From the NCBI RefSeq assembly GCF_014191055.1, contig NZ_JACHWB010000003.1, positions 248,001-312,000 on the forward strand: a stretch of 64,000 bases of DNA, written 5' to 3'. Source of the stretch: Microvirga lupini (GTDB lineage Bacteria > Pseudomonadota > Alphaproteobacteria > Rhizobiales > Beijerinckiaceae). The position numbers were made by a program, and so were the translations under genes. Under the pieces are notes generated by a model. The model did not search any database and had not been told where the DNA came from. It saw only the letters and a program-made list of their open reading frames with translations. Shown here piece after piece: positions 24,302 through 33,140 of the stretch (position 1 is the first letter of the stretch; the number at the start of each line of letters is the position of its first letter).

Positions 24302-25681
24302 TCAGCCGATCTCCGAGCCGTCCTCGTAGTACTGCTCCACGTCCCGGTGGTGGCGCAGGTTCTCCGGGCGATAGGGCTTCATCTCGTCGTAATGGAGCAC
24401 CTGAGGCTGCTCGAAACGCTCCTTGACGGAGGGGTGCAGCACCGCGTCGTCGGGTACGATCCGGCGTCCCTTCTCCCACAGATAGCCGAACCGGCCGGTC
24501 TTGCACTCGTCGTGCTGGGCCCCGGCGGGGGACGGGTAGAGCTGCAGCACATCGCCGTCGATCCGGATGCCGTGCGGGACGGCCTGCGCGGCCTCGACCA
24601 TCCATTGCAGCGCGACGTCGGAAAGGCGGGATTCGTTCTCCGGATAGCTGCCGCCCACATCCGAGTGATTGCCCGCAAACCAGATCTGCTCGAAGCGCCC
24701 GCCCGCATCGTCCATGCCCTCGTTGGTCCAGGGCACGCGCTCGAAATCGGCCCTGTTCTCGTCGATGGACAAGGCGTGCTTGGCGTAAAGCACATCCGGG
24801 TTGAGCTGGTTGTCGTAGAACTTCATCTTGAGATGGGTGACGTGCAGCGTCTCCCAGAACGTGTAGCCCTCGAGGCCGACGGCGTACTTCACATACGTCT
24901 TGAGAAAGCCGATCAGGCCGAGCACCACAGCGGCGATCGCGAGAAGCCAGAACCAGAACCAGAACGTCTGCGCCAGCAGCGACAGGAGCCATGCGAGTGC
25001 CGCCATGATCGCGACGGCAGCGAGGGCCAGCCCCGCCATCAGGCCATAGCTGCCCAGGGCCGCCACCGTGTCGAACACGCCGATGAAATACGGAATGGCG
25101 TTGGCCTTGCCGTTGGCGTCGGAGCCGTACTGCGCCCGGAAACGCGCGGCGAGAGCCTTCCTCTGCTCGAGATAGGCCTCGTCCTTCGGCGAGCTGACAT
25201 GTTGGTAGACCTCCTTGACGGCCTCGTCGGCAATGGCCCGCGTGGTCTTCGGATCGCGCCGCAGGGGCGAGCCGTCCTTCATGGTGGTCGGCACGCCGCA
25301 GAGGCCGAGCACAGCCCCGAGACACCGCACCGTGTAGGCGCCGCGGCTGAACCCAAACAGATAGATGCGGTCGCCCGGCTCCCACAGGGTCAGGATGGCC
25401 GCATAGCAATCGATGATGTTGGCCGTGAGCCCCAGGCCCATCGCCTGGCTGACCGTGTTGTAGACCCACCGCCAGATCCGCTGCACGGTGCCGTAACCGA
25501 GGGGCTGGGAGCCCAGGCCGGGGTCGTAGAAGGCCACCTGCTCGGCTGGATCGATGGAGGAATCGGGCCCGATCCGCGTGGCCCGGAACAGCTTGTAGAT
25601 GTTGCTGCGGCGCTCATCCGGGAGCAGCCCGCCGGCCTGGCCGGTGCCATCGGAGAAGATGAGAATGTTCTTGCCCGCCAT
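24302..25681 (-). CDS. DUF2235 alpha/beta-hydrolase-like protein
   Basis: A 459-residue DUF2235 protein. The N terminus NILIFSDGTGQAGG matches the family's FxDGTxN start, the nucleophile elbow is LFGFSRGAYTVRCLG (Ser in GFSRGA), and FAGNHSDVGGSY carries the conserved His-Ser-Asp-Val-Gly. Residues about 230-280 hold two hydrophobic segments (ALAWLLSLLAQTFWFWFWLL), so the protein may be membrane-bound. In the type VI phospholipase effectors Tle1 this fold is a lipase; non-effector DUF2235 proteins are uncharacterised. No VgrG or T6SS gene is in the window. GGAGGG eight bases upstream supports ATG 25681. Confidence 0.88.
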   Translation of the reverse strand: MAGKNILIFSDGTGQAGGLLPDERRSNIYKLFRATRIGPDSSIDPAEQVAFYDPGLGSQPLGYGTVQRIWRWVYNTVSQAMGLGLTANIIDCYAAILTLWEPGDRIYLFGFSRGAYTVRCLGAVLGLCGVPTTMKDGSPLRRDPKTTRAIADEAVKEVYQHVSSPKDEAYLEQRKALAARFRAQYGSDANGKANAIPYFIGVFDTVAALGSYGLMAGLALAAVAIMAALAWLLSLLAQTFWFWFWLLAIAAVVLGLIGFLKTYVKYAVGLEGYTFWETLHVTHLKMKFYDNQLNPDVLYAKHALSIDENRADFERVPWTNEGMDDAGGRFEQIWFAGNHSDVGGSYPENESRLSDVALQWMVEAAQAVPHGIRIDGDVLQLYPSPAGAQHDECKTGRFGYLWEKGRRIVPDDAVLHPSVKERFEQPQVLHYDEMKPYRPENLRHHRDVEQYYEDGSEIG

Positions 25682-25848
25682 CGGCCTACCCTCCAGCGCT
25701 GTCGCCCATGTCTCCACTGTTGGTTGCGCCGATTAAGCCAAGCGGGGAGCATCCAGGCAAGCGCCGCCTTCCGCTTATCCCCTCCGCTTTCAGGCTGGCC
25801 GGGAACGGCGCCGGCAGCACCATTCCCGGATTTGCCTTTGCCTGGCGA

Positions 25849-27459
25849 TCAGATCACCAAGAACTCGGCGGCATTCATCTTCAGGTTCTTGGCGAGCTGG
25901 CCGATCTTGATCTGTGCGGCTTTGCCCGTGCCGTCGGCGTCATAATAGAGGGCGCCCATGCCCTTGTCGTAGATAATCCGGTCGGAGGAATCGTGAGCCT
26001 TCTTTCCGGTCCAGAAGGCTTTGGCCGCCAGGGTGCCAGAGGCGCCGACCTTGGTGTAGACGCTGTTCTGCAGATGGATCACGTCGTCGGCGACCACGTA
26101 ATCCTTGACGGTGTCGACGTTCTTGACGCGGCTTGCATCGAACACGAACACGTCCCGGCCAGCACCACCGGTCAGGATATCGTCGGCCGCGCCGCCGGTG
26201 AGCGTGTCGTCGCCCGCGCCGCCCGACAGACGGTCCTTGCCGCCATTGCCGGCAAGTGCATTCGCCCCGCCATCGCCGGTGAGCCTGTCCGCCCCGGAGC
26301 CGCCGCTGACGTTCTCGATGCCGAGGATCACGTCGAGGCCATGGCCGGTGTTCTGCGGTGCGCGGCCCACGCCGAGATCGATCGCCGCCGCCCTGCTGCC
26401 GCTTACCACGAGCGTGTCGATGCCATCGCCGCCATCGAGCGAGTCGTCACCCAGGCCGCCATCGAGCGTGTCGTTCCCGTCGCCGCTGTCGAGCAGGTTG
26501 GCAAGATCGTTGCCGGTGAGCCGATCTGCCCCGGTCTCCGAATAAACCCACTCGAAGTTGAGAAGCGTATCGAGCCCTTCGCCGGTTTGCTGCGGCCCTG
26601 CGATGCGCAGATCGAGCGTGATGTTGGCATCGTCGATGAAATAGATCGCGTCCTGGGTACCGGCCCCTGCATCAATGGTGTCGTTGCCGGCGCCGCCGCT
26701 GAAGACTTCCGATGCAGCTCCTCCCCAGGCCTGGTCGTCGCCGTTGCCGAGCAGGATGTAGCCGTTGCTCCAGCCGTTCTCGCCCCGGAAGATGTCGTTG
26801 CCGTCTCCGAGCTCGACCCAGCCGCGGATCGTTCCTGTATTCGTGACGATGTCGGATTTCGCCGAGCCCTGGATAGCCGTTCCGGCCCAGATGAAGCCGG
26901 TATTGATCACGGCGCTCGCAAGGCCGCCCGCCGCATCCGTCACCTTGATGCCGGTTGCGGTCCCGGCGAGAATGTCGCCGTTGTTGGTGATCGTGCCGCT
27001 GCCGATCAGCTCGATGCCGATGCCCTGGTGTGAGACAATCGTGCCCGCGTTGACGATGTTTTCGGCCCGCATCGTACCGCTGGTGACACGGATGCCGTAA
27101 TGGGCCTGGATCGTGCCGGTGTTGGAGATGGTGTTCATCCGGCCGGTAGCGAGGATCCCGACCCCGTCATCGACATCGGCAAAAATCGACCCATCATTGT
27201 TGACGATCGCCTGGCCCTCGACGGAGAGGCCGACAAGCTCACCATAGACGAGCCCTGAGGAGCCGATGCCGATGCGCGATCCCATCCCGGCCGTAATGGC
27301 ATTCGATTCACTGAAGACCGAACCGAAGACCGTGACCGATAAGAAGCCCGCCGCATCGATGGCGGTTGCGACGGTTCGGATGGTCCCGCTCCGCTCAACG
27401 ACGAGATCGCCAATCACGCTTTGCGTCACTTCTCTTGTATCTGAAATGTAAGTCGCCAT
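25849..27459 (-). CDS. RTX calcium-binding exported protein
   Basis: A 536-residue protein without an N-terminal signal. The first 200 residues are repeats of the (I/V)xNTGTIxxxxGIxV type (SNTGTIQAHYGIRV, VNAGTIVSHQGIGIEL), suggesting a parallel beta helix. From about residue 225 RTX nonapeptides GGxGxDxLx appear in three blocks, for example GGAGNDTIDAGAG and GGLGDDSLDGGDG, which bind calcium outside the cell. The last 85 residues (DDVIHLQNSVYTKVG to AAEFLVI) match the other RTX proteins here and probably hold the type I secretion signal. Likely a secreted or surface protein. Confidence 0.85.
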   Translation of the reverse strand: MATYISDTREVTQSVIGDLVVERSGTIRTVATAIDAAGFLSVTVFGSVFSESNAITAGMGSRIGIGSSGLVYGELVGLSVEGQAIVNNDGSIFADVDDGVGILATGRMNTISNTGTIQAHYGIRVTSGTMRAENIVNAGTIVSHQGIGIELIGSGTITNNGDILAGTATGIKVTDAAGGLASAVINTGFIWAGTAIQGSAKSDIVTNTGTIRGWVELGDGNDIFRGENGWSNGYILLGNGDDQAWGGAASEVFSGGAGNDTIDAGAGTQDAIYFIDDANITLDLRIAGPQQTGEGLDTLLNFEWVYSETGADRLTGNDLANLLDSGDGNDTLDGGLGDDSLDGGDGIDTLVVSGSRAAAIDLGVGRAPQNTGHGLDVILGIENVSGGSGADRLTGDGGANALAGNGGKDRLSGGAGDDTLTGGAADDILTGGAGRDVFVFDASRVKNVDTVKDYVVADDVIHLQNSVYTKVGASGTLAAKAFWTGKKAHDSSDRIIYDKGMGALYYDADGTGKAAQIKIGQLAKNLKMNAAEFLVI

Positions 27460-27627
27460 GAACCCAGCCCCCTTTGAATGGACAGGTTATAACCCGGTAA
27501 AAGGCAGCTGAAACCCGCATTTTTTCCTGGCCTCACATTTCTTTTCGATCTTCAAGATCGTTCAGCCTCCCGGTCATCCCAAGCCTTGCGCCGGGATCTA
27601 CGTCTTCCCCGTATTCCGTCTCACAGA
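27460..27627. other. Upstream region of RTX gene, nothing clear
   Basis: Leader of the minus-strand RTX gene before the palindromic repeat. GGGGGCT precedes its ATG at 27459. No promoter boxes stand out. Confidence 0.35.
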
Positions 27628-27730
27628 CCTCACCCTAAGGAGCAGACGAAATCTGCGTCTCGAAGGAGGTTCCAGTGCTCTCTGGAGCCTCCTTCGAGAC
27701 GGTCGCTTAAGCGACCTCCTCAGGATGAGG
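27628..27730. repeat. Interspersed palindromic element with 44-nt hairpin
   Basis: CCTCACCCTAAGGAGC at the left is roughly mirrored by CCTCCTCAGGATGAGG at the right. Inside it GTCTCGAAGGAGG (from 27657) pairs with CCTCCTTCGAGAC (to 27700). From memory, this CTGAGGAGG...TCTCGAAGGAGG layout is a common intergenic element of Methylobacterium, Microvirga and Bradyrhizobium relatives. Confidence 0.75.
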
Positions 27731-27768
27731 TCGAAGGGGGCGGGTGGGTTCTTGTTCTCGTTTCGTTC

Positions 27769-27797
27769 TTGACAATTCTCCTAACCTGGGCTATAAG
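27769..27797 (+). promoter_or_regulatory. Near-consensus sigma-70 promoter
   Basis: TTGACA at 27769-27774, a 17-base spacer, then TATAAG at 27792-27797: close to the ideal vegetative promoter and the clearest one I find in the window. A transcript would start near 27804, about 450 bases upstream of the CinA-type gene. Confidence 0.75.
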
Positions 27798-27803
27798 GTT
27801 GCT

Positions 27804-28257
27804 CAGATCTGCTCCTGTCGAGGGGCGCGCTCGCGAGGCGTCGCAGTGTGGGAGCAGGCACGGTCCTGTGGTGCAGCCTCGCACGCCGCACCGACAGGTG
27901 GCCCAGGCTGTGGGCCGGTGGTCGGAATCGGTCTCAGGCCCCCGTCGAGCAGACGGACCCCGCCTGAGGCGGTCACCGGGCCGGTCTCGCCTGTCCGCCG
28001 AAACAAGCCGTGCGCGAAGAGGCATCTCGGCTCTTCCTTCCCACCATCCATCATCGAGCCGGGCTGCCCTACGCGCCACCCTCGATCTCACCCACAGGCT
28101 CGCAGCGCAACGCTGCGGGCCCCAAGGTGCTGGCTCTGTGACAGGTTCTCCGCCCGTGTCATCCCGGGTGTCTGAGAAAGACACTGGGGGCGAACCCTTG
28201 CTGCTGCTTGAGAATTGCCCTTTGTAAGGCTAAAGGCCCTCAAAAGGATCGCTGCGC
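27804..28257 (+). ncRNA. Candidate long leader or structured small RNA
   Basis: Downstream of a strong promoter, some 450 bases carry no credible gene; translations on both strands are low-information. Several GC-rich hairpins are visible, such as CCGCCTGAGGCGG near 27961 and GCAGCGCAACGCTGC near 28099. The hallmark sequences of RNase P RNA, tmRNA and SRP RNA are absent. It could be an unrecognised small RNA or the leader of the next gene. Confidence 0.35.
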
Positions 28258-29004
28258 ATGGCCATCTCCGTCACTGCCGCCCTTCTCATCATCGGCGATG
28301 AGATCCTCACGGGGCGCACCAAGGACAAGAACATCGGCTATATCGCCGAGTACCTGACGGGAATCGGGGTCGATTTGCGCGAGGTTCGCGTCGTGCCCGA
28401 TGTGGAGGAGGAGATCGTCGCGGCGGTCAATGCCCTGCGCGGCCGCTACACCTATCTCTTCACCACCGGCGGCATCGGCCCCACCCATGACGACATCACG
28501 GCCGACTGCATCGCCAAGGCCTTTGGCGTCGGGATCGACCACGATCCCCGGGCGGTCGCGATGCTGCGGGAGCGCTACACGCCGGAGGAGCTAAACGAGG
28601 CTCGCCTGCGCATGGCCCGGATCCCCGATGGCGCCGACCTGATCGAAAACCCGATCTCCAAGGCACCGGGCTTCCGCATCGGCAATGTCTTCGTCATGGC
28701 GGGCGTGCCGTCGATCATGCAGGCGATGCTCGACATCATCGCCCCGAGCCTTGAGACCGGCGCGCGCATGATCATCGAGACCATCGAGGCGGAGGGGCTG
28801 GCCGAGGGCATCTATGCCGAGGGCCTGAGCCTGATCGCCTCGTCATCCCCAAGCGTCTCCATCGGATCCTATCCGTCGTTCTCCACCGGCGGCTTCCGCA
28901 ACCAGATCGTCGTGCGTGGCAAGGATCCCGAGGCGGTCGCTGACGCCGCCGCTGCCGTCCGCGACCACCTCGCTCGCCTGAAAGGCGACCAAGCGCCCCT
29001 TTAA
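28258..29004 (+). CDS. CinA-type molybdopterin-binding domain protein
   Basis: A 248-residue protein containing only the N-terminal COG1058 (MoCF-binding-like) half of CinA. Signatures are AALLIIGDEILTGRTKDKN at the N terminus, LREVRVVPDVEEEIVAAVNA, FTTGGIGPTHDDITADCIAK and VFVMAGVPSIMQAML. The C-terminal pyridine-nucleotide deamidase domain of full CinA is missing, as in many alphaproteobacteria. In related proteins this domain has ADP-ribose pyrophosphatase activity. It starts a plus-strand run with the phosphoribosyltransferase and the AMP-binding ligase. Confidence 0.9.
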   Translation: MAISVTAALLIIGDEILTGRTKDKNIGYIAEYLTGIGVDLREVRVVPDVEEEIVAAVNALRGRYTYLFTTGGIGPTHDDITADCIAKAFGVGIDHDPRAVAMLRERYTPEELNEARLRMARIPDGADLIENPISKAPGFRIGNVFVMAGVPSIMQAMLDIIAPSLETGARMIIETIEAEGLAEGIYAEGLSLIASSSPSVSIGSYPSFSTGGFRNQIVVRGKDPEAVADAAAAVRDHLARLKGDQAPL

Positions 29005-29040
29005 GAGTTTTCTCGTCACTCCTTCAAGAAGAGCAAGCCG

Positions 29041-29547
29041 ATGTCCCCGACCTCTCCAAAAGCCTTCCCCGTCTCCTGGGACCAGTTTCACCGCGATTGC
29101 CGCGCTCTTGCCTGGCGCCTGGCCGCGGCCGGCCCATTCGAGGCGATCGTCTGCATCACCCGCGGCGGCCTCGTGCCGGCCGCCATCGTGGCCCGCGAGC
29201 TCGATGTCCGCCTTATCGAGAGCGTCTGCATCGCGAGCTATCATGATTACAAGAACCAGGGCGAACTGCAGGTGCTCAAGGACATCGCGCCCGCCATCAA
29301 GGCGCTGGGCGACGGAACCGGCCAGGGCGTGCTCGTGATCGACGACCTGACCGATACCGGCAAGACGGCCAAGATCGTCCGCGACATGCTCCCCAACGCG
29401 CATTTCGCCGCGGTCTATGCCAAGCCCGCCGGGCGCCCCCTCATCGATACCTTCGTGACGGAAGTCAGCCAGGACACCTGGATCTACTTTCCGTGGGATA
29501 TGGGCCTCGCCTACCAAGCCCCGATCCGCGAAGGCTCGGCCGGCTGA
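29041..29547 (+). CDS. gpt: Xanthine (guanine) phosphoribosyltransferase
   Basis: A 168-residue type I phosphoribosyltransferase of the Gpt family, salvaging xanthine/guanine to nucleotides with [21 protein letters not shown] at the N terminus, [20 protein letters not shown] and the PRPP loop [20 protein letters not shown] are canonical, as is [10 protein letters not shown] near the end. Length fits Gpt exactly. It lies 36 bases after the CinA-type gene and 18 before the ligase, so it is likely co-transcribed. Confidence 0.9.
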   Translation: MSPTSPKAFPVSWDQFHRDCRALAWRLAAAGPFEAIVCITRGGLVPAAIVARELDVRLIESVCIASYHDYKNQGELQVLKDIAPAIKALGDGTGQGVLVIDDLTDTGKTAKIVRDMLPNAHFAAVYAKPAGRPLIDTFVTEVSQDTWIYFPWDMGLAYQAPIREGSAG

Positions 29548-29565
29548 TCCATCGGGAGCGCGCCC

Positions 29566-31122
29566 GTGGCGGAGTTCGACATCGCGCGGACGCGCAAGAC
29601 CCTGTTCGAGGCGCTTCTCGACGCCCGGGATCGCTTCGGCCGCAACAAGGTCGCCCTGGAGGATCTGGAGCGGCAGCCGATCACCTTCGGGCGCCTCGTT
29701 CTCGGCTCGCTGGTGCTCGGGCGCAAGCTCGCCAGCCTGACGAAGGAGCGCGAGCCCATCGGCGTGCTGCTGCCGAACGTGCAGGCGATCGCCGTCACCC
29801 TGTTCGGGCTCAACGCCTTCGGCCGCGTCCCGGCCTTCCTGAACTTCACCGCAGGTCTCAAGAACCTCAAGGCCGCCTGCGAGCTGGCCGGGATCGACAC
29901 CATCGTCACCTCGCGCCGCTTCATCGAGCAGGGCAAGCTCGACGACCTGATCGAGGCTTTGGGAGAGGGGCGCCGTATCCTCTGGCTCGAGGATGTCCGC
30001 GCGGAGCTCACCAGCCTCGACAAACTGCGCGGGCTTGTAGACTCATGGATGGCACGGCGCGTTCATGCCGGCGCGAAAGTCCAGCCCGACGATCCGGCCG
30101 TGCTGCTCTTCACCTCCGGGTCGGAGGGCGTGCCTAAGGGTGTGGTTCTGTCGAACGCCAACCTCGTGGCCAACGCCTATCAGGTAAAGGCCCTGGCGGG
30201 CGATGTGCTGAAGGACGACGACGTCTTCTTCGATCCGCTGCCGATCTTCCATTCCTTTGGTTTGACGGCGGGCCTGCTGACGGCAGTTCTCAACGGCATG
30301 AAGTCGGTGCTCTATCCAAGCCCGCTGCATTACCGGCAGATCCCGAAGCTCGTGGCGGGGACGCGCGCCACGGTGATGCTCGCCACGGATACCTTTCTCC
30401 AGGGCTATGCCCGCGCGGCCGGCGAGAACGACCTTGCGAGCGTGCGCTTCGTCATCGCCGGGGCCGAGCGGGTGAAGGACGAGACGCGTCGCCTCTGGGA
30501 CCGGCACGGCACCGTGATCGTGGAAGGGTACGGCGCCACCGAATGCTCGCCGGTCATTGCCTGCAACCTTCCCGATGACAATCATCCAGGCACCGTGGGC
30601 CATGTCCTGCCCGGCATCCAGTGGCGGCTGGAGCCTGTCGAGGGAATTCACGAGGGCGGGCGCCTGCATGTGCGCGGCCCGAACGTGATGAAGGGCTATC
30701 TCGACCCGGCCGCGCCGGGTGGTATCCGGTCGCCAGTCGACGGCTGGCACGACACCGGCGATATCGTCACCATCGACGATGGACTCGTGACGATCCGGGG
30801 GCGAGCCAAGCGCTTCGCCAAGATCGCCGGCGAGATGGTGTCCCTGGCAGCCATCGAGGCGACGGCCCAGTCTCTGTGGCCGGACAACAGCCATGTGGTG
30901 GTGGCGATCCCGGACCCGCGCAAGGGCGAGCAGATCGTCCTGATCACCGACAAGCCGGATGCGGATCGCGATGTGCTCATGGCCCATGCCAAGGATCATG
31001 GTTTCCCTGAGCTTTGGGTGCCGCGCTCCATCCTCGTGTCGAGCATTCCGGTGCTGGGCTCGGGGAAGACCGATTACAGTGCCGCAATCGACTTGGCGAA
31101 GCGCCTGCAGCCGATGCTGTAG
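29566..31122 (+). CDS. AMP-binding acyl ligase of the Aas C-terminal type
   Basis: A 518-residue adenylate-forming enzyme starting at GTG. Motifs: LLFTSGSEGVPKGVVLSNAN (ATP loop), YGATECSPVIACN, DGWHDTGDIV and GRAKRFAKIAGEMVSLAAIE, with the final lysine in VLGSGKTDYSAA. The best match is the acyl-ACP synthetase half of Aas (2-acylglycerophosphoethanolamine acyltransferase/acyl-ACP synthetase), here without the acyltransferase half. It may activate fatty acids for phospholipid recycling; acceptor (ACP or CoA) cannot be told from sequence. Confidence 0.88.
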   Translation: MAEFDIARTRKTLFEALLDARDRFGRNKVALEDLERQPITFGRLVLGSLVLGRKLASLTKEREPIGVLLPNVQAIAVTLFGLNAFGRVPAFLNFTAGLKNLKAACELAGIDTIVTSRRFIEQGKLDDLIEALGEGRRILWLEDVRAELTSLDKLRGLVDSWMARRVHAGAKVQPDDPAVLLFTSGSEGVPKGVVLSNANLVANAYQVKALAGDVLKDDDVFFDPLPIFHSFGLTAGLLTAVLNGMKSVLYPSPLHYRQIPKLVAGTRATVMLATDTFLQGYARAAGENDLASVRFVIAGAERVKDETRRLWDRHGTVIVEGYGATECSPVIACNLPDDNHPGTVGHVLPGIQWRLEPVEGIHEGGRLHVRGPNVMKGYLDPAAPGGIRSPVDGWHDTGDIVTIDDGLVTIRGRAKRFAKIAGEMVSLAAIEATAQSLWPDNSHVVVAIPDPRKGEQIVLITDKPDADRDVLMAHAKDHGFPELWVPRSILVSSIPVLGSGKTDYSAAIDLAKRLQPML

Positions 31123-31232
31123 CGGCTTCATACCCTCTCTGGGCTGAGGGCTTCCGGTAACAAAGCTCCGCTTAAGGCGTTGTCGTTCCTAGGATGTGTT
31201 CCCTTGGGCCGTCCCTTACGAAGGGTATGACG

Positions 31233-31526
31233 ATGCGAAAGATCGTGTGTGTTCTGGCTCTCCTGGTTGCCGCATCGAGTGTCCAGGCGCAGCCAAGGCC
31301 GATGACACCCAACATGACCTGCAACCAGGCTCGCGGCCTCGTCTTCTCGCGCGGCCAGATCGTCCTCGGAACGGGTACCTACACCTATGACCGTTATGTC
31401 AGCGACGGGCGGTTCTGCCTGCGCGACGAGGTGATCGAACCCGCCTTCGTGCCGACACGGGACACGCCCCAGTGCCCCGTCGGGTATGTCTGCCGGGAAG
31501 ATGATCTGGATTTCTTCGGGGACTGA
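31233..31526 (+). CDS. Small secreted protein, TYDRYV family, copy 1
   Basis: A 97-residue exported protein with signal MRKIVCVLALLVAASSVQAQ. The mature part has the pattern MTCNQARGLVFSRGQIVLGT, TYTYDRYVSDGRFC, FVPTRDTPQCPVGYVC, with four cysteines that probably form two disulphides. ATG 31233 is preferred over 31227 because AAGGG then has proper spacing. A paralogue with the same skeleton lies at 35946-36263. I know this pattern as a recurrent periplasmic orphan of Hyphomicrobiales, function unknown. Confidence 0.8.
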   Translation: MRKIVCVLALLVAASSVQAQPRPMTPNMTCNQARGLVFSRGQIVLGTGTYTYDRYVSDGRFCLRDEVIEPAFVPTRDTPQCPVGYVCREDDLDFFGD

Positions 31527-31640
31527 CGGTTTGGAAATGTTGTTTTCCGGAGGCGCATGGCCAGCTTGGCGCCAGACGATCAGTGCCGCAACGGCAGGGT
31601 GGTTCAGGCTGTTGAATTTGGGTAACACCCTGGAGAATAA

Positions 31641-31802
31641 ATGAAACAACCCTCCTGGAATGCTTATCTTTTCAGCAAGGTGCTCGTGACTTGGGCTGAT
31701 CGGAAAGGTGCCCATGTTGCATCGCGCATCGGCATGATTATGGTCGCGCTTGTAAATGGGCATTGGCCCAACACTCTTGGAGATAACCATGAAGCTCGCT
31801 AA
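31641..31802 (+). CDS. Possible 53-aa leader peptide overlapping the porin start
   Basis: ATG 31641 is preceded by GGAGA with 5-base spacing and opens a frame of 53 codons (MKQPSWNAYLFSKVLVTWAD, then RIGMIMVALVNGHWP) that ends at TAA 31800-31802, 14 bases inside the porin gene in another frame. The ribosome site is good but composition is only moderately protein-like. It could couple or tune porin translation. Confidence 0.35.
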   Translation: MKQPSWNAYLFSKVLVTWADRKGAHVASRIGMIMVALVNGHWPNTLGDNHEAR

Positions 31803-33012
31803 GAGCCTCTTCCTTGGAACAGTCGCAGGTTTTGCGGCTGTCGCGGGGGCACAAGCTGCCGATCTGCCGGTCGCCAAGGCCGCAGCCGTCGAATACGTTC
31901 GCGTCTGCTCCACCCACGGCGCAGGCTTCTTCTACATCCCCGGCACGGAGACATGCCTTCGGGTCGGTGGCCGCGTCCGCGCCGAATACAGCTATCTGGA
32001 GCCTACGACCCGCGCGAGCAACTCGATCGGCTTCCTCGCTCGCGGCCGCGTCCAGCTCGATGCCCGCACCGCGACCGCCTACGGCCTGCTCCGTGCCTTC
32101 GTCCGCATGGAAATGTCCCGCAACACCGGCGTTTACGCTGGCGGCGTCGCAGGCTCGTCTCCAGCCACTTCGCCGAACATCGCCCAAGCCTACATCCAGT
32201 TCGGCGGTCTGACCGCCGGTCGCACGACATCGTTCTTCACGAACGGCGACGTCGCGAACGAGAACTGGGGCACGCTGCGCTTCTACGACTATCCGGACGT
32301 GAACCTGCTCGCCTACACCTTCTCGTTCGGCAACGGCTTCTCGGCCACCTTGTCGCTGGAAGAAGGCGCCTTCGCAACCAACCTTGCCACGAATCTTGCT
32401 GGCGTCGGCGCTGGGCAGCGGGCTCCTGACCTCGTCGCTAACCTGAAGTATTCCGGCACCTGGGGTTCGGCCCAGCTCTCCGGTGCCTTGCACCAGCTCC
32501 GCACCAACACCCTTGTTGGCGACGATTTCGTCGACAGCGAGCTTGGCTGGGCTGTGTCGGGCATGGTCAACGTGAACCTGCCGATGCTGGCTGAGGGCGA
32601 TGCCCTTTGGTTTGCTGCCACCTACGCAGATGGCGCTCTCGGCTATCTCGGCTTCGATCCCGACAACTCGGTCGGTATCGCCTCCGGTACGGCTGTAGAC
32701 GCCTATGTGGGTCCCGATGGCAGCCTCGACACCGGCCGCGGCTGGTCCCTCGCCGGTGGTCTCAACCACTTCTGGACCCCGACCATCCGTCAGAGCCTGT
32801 TCGGCTCCTATGCTCGCGTGGAGTACAGCACCGCCGCACCTGTGCCTGACTTCACCGAGTGGCGCGTGGGCTCGAACCTGATCTGGTCGCCGGTTTCCGG
32901 CCTCGACATCGGTGTGGAGGCTCTCTACTCCAACCTCAACCCGCGCGGAATCGTTGGCCTGGATGACGATGATGCTTGGGAAGGCCGTCTGCGCATCCAG
33001 CGCGACTTCTAA
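31789..33012 (+). CDS. Outer-membrane porin (Omp2b/RopA-type)
   Basis: A 407-residue porin with signal MKLAKSLFLGTVAGFAAVAG...QAA. The mature start DLPVAKAAAVEYVRVCSTHG, then GAGFFYIPGTETCLRVGGRV with two cysteines, is the hallmark of the alphaproteobacterial porin family (Porin_2). Alternating aromatic strands follow and the chain ends WEGRLRIQRDF with the C-terminal Phe required for BAM recognition. It forms a general diffusion channel, usually a trimer. GGAG precedes ATG 31789. A strong terminator follows, so the gene is monocistronic and probably highly expressed. Confidence 0.93.
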   Translation: MKLAKSLFLGTVAGFAAVAGAQAADLPVAKAAAVEYVRVCSTHGAGFFYIPGTETCLRVGGRVRAEYSYLEPTTRASNSIGFLARGRVQLDARTATAYGLLRAFVRMEMSRNTGVYAGGVAGSSPATSPNIAQAYIQFGGLTAGRTTSFFTNGDVANENWGTLRFYDYPDVNLLAYTFSFGNGFSATLSLEEGAFATNLATNLAGVGAGQRAPDLVANLKYSGTWGSAQLSGALHQLRTNTLVGDDFVDSELGWAVSGMVNVNLPMLAEGDALWFAATYADGALGYLGFDPDNSVGIASGTAVDAYVGPDGSLDTGRGWSLAGGLNHFWTPTIRQSLFGSYARVEYSTAAPVPDFTEWRVGSNLIWSPVSGLDIGVEALYSNLNPRGIVGLDDDDAWEGRLRIQRDF

Positions 33013-33034
33013 TTGGCCAATTCCGATTTATATG

Positions 33035-33067
33035 AAAGCCCCGGTGTCACCACCGGGGCTTTCTTTA
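33035..33067 (+). terminator. Porin terminator
   Basis: AAAGCCCCGGTG and CACCGGGGCTTT form a 12-bp stem with a short loop, followed by CTTTATT, 22 bases after the porin stop. Textbook rho-independent form. Confidence 0.9.
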
Positions 33068-33140
33068 TTGGTCACAACCAATGTCCAGGTGAGGTTTTCA
33101 CCTGCCGACCGGACGAGGCCGCGAGCCGAGGGGATGAACG

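Noticed and set aside
24269-25945. 558-codon plus-strand frame opposite the DUF2235 gene
   Set aside because: Antisense shadow: low-information, Val/Asp/Arg-rich translation, while the minus strand carries clear DUF2235 motifs.
25708-27033. 441-codon plus-strand frame opposite the RTX gene
   Set aside because: Mirrors the repetitive RTX codons; no ribosome site or domain.
27720-28184. Long frames on both strands before the CinA-type gene
   Set aside because: Translations are Arg/Pro/Ser-rich without motifs; better explained as GC-rich non-coding DNA.
27804-28257. RNase P RNA, tmRNA or SRP RNA
   Set aside because: The conserved cores (GAGGAAAGTCC, tag-peptide codons, GGAAGCAGCC) are missing.
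31738-32769. 343-codon minus-strand frame opposite the porin
   Set aside because: High-GC antisense artefact; the porin strand has signal peptide, motifs and terminator.
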